Below are positions 1 to 7,728 of a DNA stretch of 64,000 nt, piece by piece. The stretch's first letter is position 1. Every line of letters begins with the position of its first letter. The translations under genes were made by a program, and so were the position numbers. Location: NCBI GenBank assembly GCA_001769805.1, contig MEPO01000032.1, forward strand, positions 1-64,000. Direction: 5' to 3'. Source of the DNA: Bdellovibrionales bacterium GWA1_52_35. Its GTDB lineage: Bacteria; Bdellovibrionota; UBA1018. The notes under the pieces are model-generated. The model was not told the origin of the DNA and did no database searches. It was given only the letters and a program-made list of their open reading frames with translations.

Positions 1-97
1 AAGCAAAGGCGAACAGAAATCTGCAAGCAAAGGCGAACAGAAATCTGCAAGCAAAGGCGAACAGAAATCTGCAAGCAAAGGCGAACAGAAGTCGTCT
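1..97 (+). repeat. 24-bp tandem repeat, about four units
   Basis: Four head-to-tail 24-base units begin at 2, 26, 50 and 74. The first three are identical and the fourth matches for its first 17 bases. The period is a multiple of three, so copy-number change keeps the reading frame. There are no spacers, so this is a coding minisatellite, not a CRISPR array. More units probably lie left of the window. Confidence 0.9.
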
Positions 98-130
98 GCT
101 TTCAATCAAAAATCAGCGCAAAAGAATTAA
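2..130 (+). CDS. C-terminal end of a repeat-rich protein (partial)
   Basis: An open frame enters from the left edge and stops at TAA 128-130. It encodes the octapeptide SKGEQKSA three times in perfect copies, then a fourth degenerate copy and the tail AFNQKSAQKN. The composition (Lys, Glu, Gln, Ser, Ala) is hydrophilic and low in complexity, suggesting a disordered or charged repeat tail. A strong terminator follows 22 bases after the stop, which supports a real gene end. The N-terminus lies outside the window, so no function can be assigned. Confidence 0.6.
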   Translation, partial: SKGEQKSASKGEQKSASKGEQKSASKGEQKSSAFNQKSAQKN

Positions 131-152
131 ATTCGCTGTATTTTCAAACACT

Positions 153-191
153 AAAGAGGCGGCCCATTGTATTGGTGCCGCCTCTTTTTTT
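153..191 (+). terminator. Rho-independent terminator
   Basis: A perfect 11-bp stem (153-163 with 177-187, GC-rich core GGCGGC/GCCGCC) with a 13-base loop runs directly into a T tract at 185-191. It ends the repeat-protein gene and separates it from the P-loop gene downstream. Confidence 0.9.
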
Positions 192-272
192 GCCTTTTTA
201 ATGTTCCGGGAGTCTTGCCCGCTTGATAAAGAATAGGTATGGTAAGACTCAATTAATTAAAGGGGACTTTTT

Positions 273-1244
273 ATGAGCGGAATTCTCGATACCGTACTGC
301 TTTTTGCCTTACCAGCATCCGGAAAGTCTGAAGTTCGCAAATACATGGCGAATTTGACGCCCGAGCAATGCCGGAATGATTTCCGGATGGGCCTGACTGT
401 TCAGCTCGATGATTTTCCCTATGTTCACGTTATGCGCTGTATCGATGAAGAGCTTCAGAAGCGCAGCCAGACGCGTTTGTATTTCAATTCCTCCGACCGT
501 CCGTTCATTGATCCTCGTGACTGGGGTACGTTGATGCAATTGATCAACGAAGATTATGCTGATTTGCTGGCTCACAAGACCTATCAGCCCAAATCCGCAG
601 CCAGTCATCTCTTTGACCGGTTGGAAAATGCTGCCGGTAAAGTAGGTTTTTCGGGTCGCATTTCGAAACTCGATTCCACTGTTCGCGGCGCAATTGCTGA
701 TGTTCTTGAGAAAGAATGCAGAGCGCTTCTGGAGGAGAAGAATCAGAACTCAATGACCGATCTGACCGGCAAGACGATCATTATTGAAGCCGCACGGGGT
801 GGAAAGCACGGTTCGAGCATGCCGCTGCCAAGTCCTTTCGGATATGCCTATTCAGTGCCCCAGTTATCTGACGCCATTCTGTCGAAGGCCCGAATTCTTT
901 ATGTCTGGGTCACCCCGGAAGAGTCCCGTCGCAAAAACCAAGAGCGCGCTAATCCGAACGATCCAGGTTCCATTCTCCATCACGGTGTTCCGATTGAAGT
1001 TATGATGAATGACTATGGTTGTGACGATATGGACTGGCTGGAGAAGAATTCTACCAAGCCGGGCACGATTTCGATCCAGGCGCATCAGAAGTCTTACCAG
1101 GTGCCGATTGCCCGTTTTGACAATCGCTCCGACAAGACCACCTTCGTGCGAAAAGAACGCAGCCAATGGCAAACGGATGAGGTGAAAAGCCTGCACGACG
1201 GCCTGAGTGGTGCTTTGACCCGTTTGGCTGATTTCAAGGCGTGA
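273..1244 (+). CDS. P-loop kinase-like ATPase, uncharacterised
   Basis: A 323-residue soluble protein opening with a Walker A-like loop, ALPASGKSE, at about residues 12-20, right after a hydrophobic first strand. LDDFPY near 45-50 sits where nucleotide kinases carry the acidic residue after strand 2. LYVWVTPEESRRKNQERANPND, around residues 209-230, resembles the strand plus arginine-rich lid of small-molecule kinases. ATG 273 has an AGGGGA ribosome site at 261-266. No transmembrane segment or signal peptide is visible. It stands alone between a terminator and the next promoter region. The substrate is unknown; zeta-toxin-like or nucleotide/sugar kinase activity is possible but not shown. Confidence 0.7.
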   Translation: MSGILDTVLLFALPASGKSEVRKYMANLTPEQCRNDFRMGLTVQLDDFPYVHVMRCIDEELQKRSQTRLYFNSSDRPFIDPRDWGTLMQLINEDYADLLAHKTYQPKSAASHLFDRLENAAGKVGFSGRISKLDSTVRGAIADVLEKECRALLEEKNQNSMTDLTGKTIIIEAARGGKHGSSMPLPSPFGYAYSVPQLSDAILSKARILYVWVTPEESRRKNQERANPNDPGSILHHGVPIEVMMNDYGCDDMDWLEKNSTKPGTISIQAHQKSYQVPIARFDNRSDKTTFVRKERSQWQTDEVKSLHDGLSGALTRLADFKA

Positions 1245-1399
1245 TTAAACATATTGAATACAAGTAATCGAAAATAAAGCTATTTTATAGTTGACCTAAA
1301 AGATCAATTATATTGACGCCGAGCGGTTTGCCGTGTTAAACCTCCATTTATTGATCGGGGAGTTCCATGCTCCTCAGAATGTTGTCCTTGGAGGTTGTG

Positions 1400-2119
1400 A
1401 TGTCGATCAAGTGGAAGTGGATGAGTCTTTTATCGTTGGCTGCGGTTCCTGGCGTCATTTCAATTGCTCTGGCCGCAGCAACCCCAGCTGCACCCCCCGT
1501 GGATGATGTTATTCCGCAGGAAGAGCTGCAGGAAGAAGCCGGACTTTTGGATGATTCCAGTTCCGCTCCCGATCGTGAGCTCCTGGTTCGCGTATCGGGT
1601 GAAAAAGGGATGAAAGCCCTTGCTGAAAAGCGCCTGCAGATCATCGTGCATAAATCCATGAAGGAAAAAGGTTATCAGTTCATGAGTGTTCAGGTCGACG
1701 GCGTCGAAGTGAGCACCTTTCCTGTTTCAACTGCTTATGAACGGAGAGTCACCGGGAAAAGTAAGCGGACTTATATGGCATCAACGCCGAACGGCAGCTT
1801 TTTAATCGATAAAATGCAGCCCAAAAGATTTTCCAACCTCTGGCAGGTCAATCTTTATCATGTACTGATGTTCACTGGTCATTACGCAGGTCGCACATTA
1901 GTGGACGGTGGGGTTTGGATCCACGCGACGACTCCCGATCATTTCGCTGAATTAGGCGCACCGGCTTCCGGCGGTTGTATACGCATGCACCCGAACGATG
2001 CTGAAACTCTCTACAAGCTGGTCAGCTCTTACGGAATGCAGGAAACCGCAATTACCATCATTCCTGCGCCAGGTGAACCTCAGGTCCCCAGTAAGCCAAG
2101 GAATTTGCCGCTACGCTAG
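1400..2119 (+). CDS. Exported L,D-transpeptidase (YkuD family)
   Basis: Forms or remodels 3-3 peptidoglycan crosslinks, or anchors proteins to peptidoglycan, in the periplasm. Start ATG 1400 is preferred over the in-frame ATG 1367 because GGAGG lies at 1390-1394 and the protein then begins with a clean signal peptide (MSIKWKWMSLLSLAA... with an ALA-A cleavage site near residue 26). The catalytic region shows VWIHATTPD with His175 and the nucleophile loop SGGCIRMH with Cys193. Family members usually read SHGC, so Gly replaces the common His just before GC. About 80 residues between the signal peptide and the catalytic domain are acidic and probably linker. Monocistronic. Confidence 0.85.
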   Translation: MSIKWKWMSLLSLAAVPGVISIALAAATPAAPPVDDVIPQEELQEEAGLLDDSSSAPDRELLVRVSGEKGMKALAEKRLQIIVHKSMKEKGYQFMSVQVDGVEVSTFPVSTAYERRVTGKSKRTYMASTPNGSFLIDKMQPKRFSNLWQVNLYHVLMFTGHYAGRTLVDGGVWIHATTPDHFAELGAPASGGCIRMHPNDAETLYKLVSSYGMQETAITIIPAPGEPQVPSKPRNLPLR

Positions 2120-2174
2120 TTTAGTTTAGTATTAATTCCCTAAGGAATAGCTCCCGTTTTCCGATAATCCTCAC

Positions 2175-2984
2175 ATGACTTACATGATTGAGGCTGAGAA
2201 GGAATTTGAGCGGCTGGAGTTCCAGGCAAAGATGCGGAACTACGACTTCCGTAAGGAGCTCAACCACTTGGAAATTGCTGAACGCGCCCAGATTGTGGAT
2301 GCGGGTTCGGGCTCCGGTGTTGTTTCGCGTTATCTGGCAGAAGCGTATCCCCAGTCCTCAGTAACTGGTTTCGATTTTTCTGAGCTGCGGGTCAGGCAGG
2401 CTCAACGCGCTGCCACTGGCTTATCGAATCTCTGTTTTAAGACGGCTTCTTTGGACCGTCTTCCGATTTCGTCTGCTCAGGTGGACCTGATCGTGTGCAG
2501 ATTTGTTCTGGAGCATTTGTCTGCAACCGAGCAGAAAGCCGTTCTCGATGAATTTTATCGATGCCTGAAGCCCGGGGGGCGCATCATTGCCATCGATGTG
2601 GATGGGTGGTTTCAGAATATCTATCCTTCGACCCCGTGGATTGATGAAGTCGTTGCAAAATGTAATCGAGAAAATCCGATAGATCTTCGCGTAGGCAGGA
2701 AGATTCCGACATTACTGGAAACCTCAGGTTTCAAAGTGCTTCCGCCCAGAATCGAACTGATGAATTTTGAGGGCGAGGAACTCGAGCACGAAAAGCAGTT
2801 GATCCGATCGAGGCTGGCCCAAGCCGCGCCATTTCTGAATGAGTTTCTTGAATCCAATGAAAACGTCACGCGCTTTGGAAACGATGTTCTGCACTGCCTC
2901 AATAGCCAGAATTCCGTTTTGTATTACTGCAAGTTCATCGTGACTGGTGTCAAACCCGATCGCGTTCTGCGATCCTTAACCTGA
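2175..2984 (+). CDS. Class I SAM-dependent methyltransferase
   Basis: A 269-residue soluble enzyme with SAM motif I VDAGSGSG at residues 41-48, an acidic residue ending strand 2 (TGFDFSELR), and motifs IV/post-IV (QVDLIVCRFVLEHL, then LKPGGRIIAIDVDG). This is the Methyltransf_11/25 type that methylates small molecules, lipids or quinones; the substrate cannot be read from sequence. The C-terminal 100 residues are a family-specific cap. ATG 2175 has no strong ribosome site and ATG 2184 is an alternative. The next gene starts 8 bases after its stop, so the two are probably co-transcribed and may act on one product. Confidence 0.85.
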   Translation: MTYMIEAEKEFERLEFQAKMRNYDFRKELNHLEIAERAQIVDAGSGSGVVSRYLAEAYPQSSVTGFDFSELRVRQAQRAATGLSNLCFKTASLDRLPISSAQVDLIVCRFVLEHLSATEQKAVLDEFYRCLKPGGRIIAIDVDGWFQNIYPSTPWIDEVVAKCNRENPIDLRVGRKIPTLLETSGFKVLPPRIELMNFEGEELEHEKQLIRSRLAQAAPFLNEFLESNENVTRFGNDVLHCLNSQNSVLYYCKFIVTGVKPDRVLRSLT

Positions 2985-2992
2985 GAGATTCT

Positions 2993-3790
2993 ATGTCAAA
3001 CGTTCACTATCTGAATCCACCTGGCTCTGCCCAGACAATTTCCTTTTTAGGCCGGGAGTTTTCGGTCTTCATCATCGAATGTCCTTACGACAATTACTCC
3101 TTGCCGGAAGTTCGTGAACTCCTGCCTCGGGTGTTTGAACTTAAAATCCGGGGATATCAGAAGGAGCATCCATACGGTATTCTGCCTGTGGATAGTTACG
3201 ACCAGGTCGGCAATCATATTCTGGTTGCCGAAAAGCTCAACGGAAGCTGGATTCCGAGAATGGGCTTCAAATCTGTCACGGCGCAGAGATGCCTGCTTCA
3301 TCAACTGAATTTTCCATTGCACAATTATCTCAAGGGAGCGCCTCCGGAACACCGCCTTGCTGTGGAAGCCCTTATTTCTGAACACCTCGGGTCCAAGCAG
3401 AACCTCGGCTATAATGGTTCGTGGACAATGGATCCGGAACTTCGGCGGGATCCGGAATACCGCCTCCTGCTCAGAGATCTGACTCGGGCACTGCTGGTTC
3501 ACTATTACCGCGACTACCAGATTCCGACGACCTCCGCCTTTGCGGTGATGCGCTTCAAGGTTCATGAAGAAAAGATGCTGCTGGGCTGGGAGTATATGAA
3601 AATCGACGGACAGCCATTACCGACTTTTCAATGCGAATCATTCTTCCGGGAGAATGTGGCTTTCATGGAATGGCGGCAGCCTTCGAAATTCGCTTTGGAA
3701 GTGGCCGAACAGTACCGGGAGTTCTGGGATAAGCGGATCACGCTTGGAAAAGCCAGGGATATTTCTGAGTCATTCGGAATTGCCGCCTAG
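2993..3790 (+). CDS. Putative GNAT-fold acyltransferase, LuxI/FeeM-like
   Basis: A 265-residue protein with no signal peptide. Residues about 40-95 contain, in order, RELLPRVFELKIRGY, then VDSYDQVGNHILVAE, then IPRMGFKSV. This order (Arg/aromatic helix, Asp-x-x-Asp followed by a small-residue/His strand, then an Arg-containing strand) resembles autoinducer synthases and N-acyl amino acid synthases of the GNAT fold. It is a pattern match by eye, not a confirmed family. It directly follows the methyltransferase (8-base gap). Its stop is one base from the stop of the convergent regulator gene, with no terminator between. Another acyl-CoA or acyl-ACP dependent enzyme is equally possible. Confidence 0.5.
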   Translation: MSNVHYLNPPGSAQTISFLGREFSVFIIECPYDNYSLPEVRELLPRVFELKIRGYQKEHPYGILPVDSYDQVGNHILVAEKLNGSWIPRMGFKSVTAQRCLLHQLNFPLHNYLKGAPPEHRLAVEALISEHLGSKQNLGYNGSWTMDPELRRDPEYRLLLRDLTRALLVHYYRDYQIPTTSAFAVMRFKVHEEKMLLGWEYMKIDGQPLPTFQCESFFRENVAFMEWRQPSKFALEVAEQYREFWDKRITLGKARDISESFGIAA

Positions 3791-3791
3791 C

Positions 3792-4739
3792 TTACCGGAG
3801 TTCGAGTTCCGGTGCGCGCTTCTTGAATGGAATCACGTGAGCTGAGGCGGTTTCCGGAAATTGAATTTCGTATCTGCAGCGGGAGTCTCCCTGCCAGATA
3901 CAGGCGGTCTTCCGCACCGAGGAGTTTCTAAATCCGAGGTACCTCGGCACAGAACTCGTGAACCCAGTCCGGAGCGCGCACATGAGCGGATTATGCATTT
4001 CCTCGACCTCCGGAACATCGGGGTTCGGGTACCCGCTGACTGTGCAGCCTTGGTTCGAAATAGTCTCGATAGCCCAGATAAAATTCGCTTCGATGTATTT
4101 GCCCAGGATCTCGGACACTACAAATTCGTGAACTGTGCGCATTCCCTCCTGCGTTCGGATGAGGGCTCCCACTTTGCTGCTGGAATAGGTGTTGAAGGAG
4201 TGGTGACCCATGTCCACGATTGGCTGCAGGTCATTTGTGTAGCGGTGGACAAAACTGCAGATATCACTCGCCAGGCGGACATTCACCAGAGCATCGTCAT
4301 TGACGAGGGCACTTTCCTTGATCTGAAATTTCCTGAGCAACATGGCCCGGGTCTGCCAGCCGTAGCGCTCTTCAACATAATTCAGAAAAGTTTTTGCGGA
4401 ACGCATCCGGCTCATGGCTTTCAGGGCGTAGCGCTCGGGCAAGAGATGATCCTGCCCGCCATGGTGCAAGGTGAGACTTGTGTAATCAATCTGACCATTA
4501 AATAAGGCTTCCACCCCGATGTGCAGATGCTCGGAAAGTGAAAGCGCAGAAAGGATCGAGATATCCTTGCGCCCCGCTTTATGGGCGAGGAACTCCCGCT
4601 GAGTCATCTTCAAGAGCTCGGCCAGCTGCGCGTCTGAATAATTCTGGGTGATCTGGATCCGTGCAAGAGTATTCCAGAGAGCTCGCGCTGGAGTCGGGGC
4701 TTTGCTGTTTCTGCTGGAGTCGTTTTTGCCTGAAGCCAT
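3792..4739 (-). CDS. HTH regulator with V4R-like C-terminal domain (paralogue 1)
   Basis: A 315-residue protein. Residues about 15-75 look like a degenerate XRE helix-turn-helix (SDAQLAELLKMTQREFLAHKAGRK). A helical middle follows (LLPERYALKAMSRMRSAKTFLNYVEERYG). The C-terminus has a motif TACIWQGDSRCRYEIQF that resembles the cysteine-rich end of V4R/XylR-N ligand-binding domains. The protein at 6800-7681 has the same three-part layout, including a matching LP-x-x-YA segment. Start ATG 4739 abuts the TAG stop of the hydrolase gene (4740-4742), so translational coupling is likely. Expected role: cytoplasmic one-component sensor of a hydrophobic ligand. The domain call is tentative. Confidence 0.6.
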   Translation of the reverse strand: MASGKNDSSRNSKAPTPARALWNTLARIQITQNYSDAQLAELLKMTQREFLAHKAGRKDISILSALSLSEHLHIGVEALFNGQIDYTSLTLHHGGQDHLLPERYALKAMSRMRSAKTFLNYVEERYGWQTRAMLLRKFQIKESALVNDDALVNVRLASDICSFVHRYTNDLQPIVDMGHHSFNTYSSSKVGALIRTQEGMRTVHEFVVSEILGKYIEANFIWAIETISNQGCTVSGYPNPDVPEVEEMHNPLMCALRTGFTSSVPRYLGFRNSSVRKTACIWQGDSRCRYEIQFPETASAHVIPFKKRAPELELR

Positions 4740-5747
4740 CTATATTTTAAACTCCTCCGCGACATGCCTGCCCAAACACTCAAGGAACGACTGATCAAAA
4801 GGCCCCGAAGTCTTGATTTGACCGTATGTTCCGGCCATCGGGCAAAACGCGTGGCCTAGGCCCGGAAACGTTTGAGTCAAAACCAGTGCCGGAAAGCTGC
4901 GGACATCGTCTTTTACCCATTGGCTGGCCACTTGGGCATCTTCATCGGCCTGATAAACGTATACAGGACAGTGGGTGTTGCTCGCGACAGTTTTGAAATC
5001 CGGAAGTGCGAACATGGACTCGGCCCAATCACTCAGCGGGGGGTGACGCCCAAGCTCAAGTACCGCTTGCAGCAGTCCCTGATAGTAAACGGTGCAGCCC
5101 GCTTCGAGGGAAATTTGGTTCTGAGTTCCCAGCAGCTCCTGGACCGAAGCGCGCGTGAGCGGCAGTTCTCGAATATTTTCTCTTCTGAAATCTTCATCGC
5201 AGATGATTCCATCACCATCCAGATCCAGGGTTCTTCGCAGCAATTCCACAGGCCAGGTGACGAATTGATACTGCAGGATTTCAAGAAAAGGTCGGGTCAG
5301 TGGTGCCAGCAGGAAAAGGGAATCGACCGCAGCGGTCTGCGCAGCCAGCGTTGCGACAACCGCGCCTTCGCTGAAGCCCACAAAGCCGGATTTGAGACCA
5401 GGGAAGCGGGCCTGAAGATTGCGCAAGGCTGCTCGGGCGTCTTTCTGAAGGTACGCGATTGTTTGTTGCCGCAGAAGGGAAGGATCGTCTACTCCTCGTT
5501 TTGAGTAGCGGAGCGAGGCTATACCCTTCTGGGCCAAGATATGGGCGATTTGTCTGCTGAGGAGAGGCTTTTGGCTCTGTAGTCCGAATCCCAGAAAATC
5601 ACTGCTGATATCACCATCATAACTGACATTGCCGCTACCCTGGAGAATGACAACAGCGCCCATGGCGGGGCTTCTTGGTACTTCCAGAACCGAGGTGAGT
5701 CTGGTCCCGTCATCAGTGGTGATTTCGTGTATTTCTTCGCTGATCAC
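4740..5747 (-). CDS. Alpha/beta hydrolase with an EF-hand-like loop
   Basis: A 335-residue serine hydrolase of the dienelactone hydrolase/acyl esterase type. It has an oxyanion strand VVILQGSGN (32-40), nucleophile elbow GFSEG with Ser126, acid candidate Asp268 in YQADED, and catalytic His299 in GLGHAF. No signal peptide, so cytoplasmic. Between the nucleophile and the acid, residues 175-187 (DLDGDGIICDEDF) match a calcium-binding EF-hand loop: Asp at 1, 3 and 5, Gly at 6, Ile at 8 and Asp at 12. It lies 64 bases downstream of the histidine kinase and is coupled to the regulator behind it. It may hydrolyse an ester, lactone or thioester linked to the local signalling genes. Confidence 0.75.
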   Translation of the reverse strand: MISEEIHEITTDDGTRLTSVLEVPRSPAMGAVVILQGSGNVSYDGDISSDFLGFGLQSQKPLLSRQIAHILAQKGIASLRYSKRGVDDPSLLRQQTIAYLQKDARAALRNLQARFPGLKSGFVGFSEGAVVATLAAQTAAVDSLFLLAPLTRPFLEILQYQFVTWPVELLRRTLDLDGDGIICDEDFRRENIRELPLTRASVQELLGTQNQISLEAGCTVYYQGLLQAVLELGRHPPLSDWAESMFALPDFKTVASNTHCPVYVYQADEDAQVASQWVKDDVRSFPALVLTQTFPGLGHAFCPMAGTYGQIKTSGPFDQSFLECLGRHVAEEFKI

Positions 5748-5811
5748 GAAATGAAATCCTCGACTTTTTTATTTAAGAATAGGAGACGGCTAACGCAGTG
5801 CATGTATTCTG

Positions 5812-6696
5812 TCAAGTTGAGGCTATTGTTGTCGGAGACCTGAGCGGCAGCTGAACTCGAAACTCGGTTTGGAGCTCGTCTGAGCTGAAATAAATTCGGC
5901 CCTGATGGGCTTGCACGATTGTCTCGCAGATCGAAAGACCCAGTCCGGTACCGTTCTCAATTTCTTTGGTTGTAAAGTAAGGTCGAAAAAGCAGCCGTTG
6001 AAGGGTCAGTGGAATGGCCCGACCGTTATTGCGAACCGTAAAAATTGCATTCGGCCGACCAGAGTAGGCCTGATGCTTGTGGTGAGAAAGCTCCAGTGCA
6101 ATTTTGGGGGTATCCGCGTGAACAGCGGCTTCCATTGCGTTTTTGAGAAGATTGATGATGAGCTGCTGAATCTGAATGGCGTTTCCGGTAACCAGGGTTG
6201 CTTCATCTGGGGTACGGAATTCAATAATAATGTTTCTGTTTCTGAACTCGTAAGCCAGCAAAGCATGAGCAGCGCTGATCTGCTCCAGTAAATTGACTTC
6301 GGTAAATTCACATGGATCATTTCTGATCAATTTTCGGAATTGTGTCATCAGCTCCGTCGAGTGCAGAGCCGCCTGGTGAATCGTTCGGGCCATGTTCTGG
6401 GCCATAGCGGTATCACCCGCTTTTTTTTCGGAGAGCTTTCCGGGGATCAGACCAGCGAGACTTGCAATCGTCTGAAGAGGTTGCCCAAGTTCATGAATGA
6501 GTGAGGAAAACAGGGATCCTGTCGTGCAGAGTCGTGATAAGTGAAGCAGCTTTCTGCCGCTGAGTTCAAGCTCTTGGCGGGTGAGGCAAAGTTGCTGCCG
6601 GATACTCCGGGTCTCAAAATAGCAGAAGAGGCCAAAGAAGATGGCAGCAAAGGCGACTGTGAAAGCGATAATGATGAAAGGGTACGTAAATTCCAT
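5812..6696 (-). CDS. Membrane sensor histidine kinase
   Basis: ATG 6696 gives 294 residues; an in-frame TTG at 6735 would add 13. One N-terminal membrane segment (about 6-26) leads straight into a dimerisation helix with HELGQPLQ, His68 being the phosphorylation site. The ATPase domain has an N box QLIINLLKNAMEAA, a weak G1 region (VRNNGRAIPL, where the usual DNGxG aspartate is replaced by Asn), the F box FRPYFTTKE and the G2 box GTGLGLSICETI. No periplasmic sensor, HAMP or PAS domain is present, so the signal is probably read in the membrane or through a partner. No response regulator is adjacent. Confidence 0.85.
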   Translation of the reverse strand: MEFTYPFIIIAFTVAFAAIFFGLFCYFETRSIRQQLCLTRQELELSGRKLLHLSRLCTTGSLFSSLIHELGQPLQTIASLAGLIPGKLSEKKAGDTAMAQNMARTIHQAALHSTELMTQFRKLIRNDPCEFTEVNLLEQISAAHALLAYEFRNRNIIIEFRTPDEATLVTGNAIQIQQLIINLLKNAMEAAVHADTPKIALELSHHKHQAYSGRPNAIFTVRNNGRAIPLTLQRLLFRPYFTTKEIENGTGLGLSICETIVQAHQGRIYFSSDELQTEFRVQLPLRSPTTIAST

Positions 6697-6799
6697 ATGC
6701 AATCCAGTGCTGATACTGAATTGTTGCCGAATCAAATCTGGATATCAATGAAATAATCCAAAAAGAATATTTACCGGGTCTGCGAAAACTGCAGGTGCA

Positions 6800-7681
6800 T
6801 CATGCGCTTGCTTTCGAATTGAGCTGATAAACGCAGGCCTCGTCACCTGAATAGGTACAGCAGGTCTCAATGACCTTCAGTCCGGGCATGCCGCGATAGG
6901 CGGAGATGTTTTCCAGGTAATGCCGCCTCATGTCGCAAAAATCCCGATTCGCAAGCGAGGGATGGGAAGCAGAAATGTGAGAAAGAGGCTGGATCGAAAG
7001 TTCCAGGTGATTCTTGCTGCTTTGCAAAATTTCATAATTGAAATCGCAGTCGTAATGACGAATGTTGCGGATATATTCCTGGATGAGGTCCGAAGAGTTC
7101 TGTGCCTGGTCATAGCAGGTTTTCAAGCCACCGTGAAAAACTGGATTGGAAGCAGAAGCGGTGAGGACGGCGAGATCTCTCTTGGTTGCCAGTTTCTTTT
7201 CAATCAGAACGGTAATCAGGTCGAGAGAGAATTCAATTCCGATCTGATTATCGAGGTGAACAAAAAAATCCGGTGCCAGGCCATAGCTCTCAAGTAAACG
7301 AAGATATTTTGTGCTGCCCAGCTTCTGACGGGCAAAGTCCAGTAAAGGGAGCAAAGCGCGAACTTTGGTGCCACGGCTCCTGGCATACTGTTTGGGAAGC
7401 TTGAAGCCGTTTTCGCGCTGATCGTCCCGGAGTTTTGCAGGAACCATGAAATCGATGAAACCGGTTTTCAGGGATTCGTAGGGAATATTGACGAGATCGC
7501 AAAAATGAAACCATAAGATCGCATCCGGAACCATTTGTCCGGTCTCGAGTTTGGAAAGGTAGCCTTGGGTGACTCCCAATTTCCGGGCAACGTCCACCTG
7601 CTGAAGGCGGCTCGCTTTGCGGGCGGCTCTTAATACGTAACCGACCTGCAACATTTCGTCTTGTTGTTTGGTTGCAATCAT
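6800..7681 (-). CDS. XRE-family regulator with V4R-like C-terminal domain (paralogue 2)
   Basis: 293 residues from ATG 7681; an upstream in-frame start at 7774 would overlap the preceding gene and lacks support. The N-terminus is a clear XRE helix-turn-helix (QVDVARKLGVTQGYLSKLETGQ, residues about 22-43), so DNA binding is expected. The middle is helical and matches paralogue 1 around LPKQYARSRG and LLDFARQKLG. The C-terminal segment ETCCTYSGDEACVYQL resembles the closing cysteine motif of V4R/XylR-N domains, which bind hydrophobic or aromatic ligands. It is the first gene of the minus-strand run 7681-3792. Its targets are unknown; autoregulation of this block is plausible. Confidence 0.65.
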   Translation of the reverse strand: MIATKQQDEMLQVGYVLRAARKASRLQQVDVARKLGVTQGYLSKLETGQMVPDAILWFHFCDLVNIPYESLKTGFIDFMVPAKLRDDQRENGFKLPKQYARSRGTKVRALLPLLDFARQKLGSTKYLRLLESYGLAPDFFVHLDNQIGIEFSLDLITVLIEKKLATKRDLAVLTASASNPVFHGGLKTCYDQAQNSSDLIQEYIRNIRHYDCDFNYEILQSSKNHLELSIQPLSHISASHPSLANRDFCDMRRHYLENISAYRGMPGLKVIETCCTYSGDEACVYQLNSKASA

Positions 7682-7728
7682 ATATAAAAAATAGCGCTTT
7701 CCTGCCCCTACGTCAATGCTGCACGAAA

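Noticed and set aside
1-97. Possible CRISPR array
   Set aside because: The units abut with no spacers and encode an in-frame octapeptide.
1291-1314. Promoter TTGACC/TATATT before the L,D-transpeptidase
   Set aside because: The spacer is only 12 bases, too short for a standard promoter.
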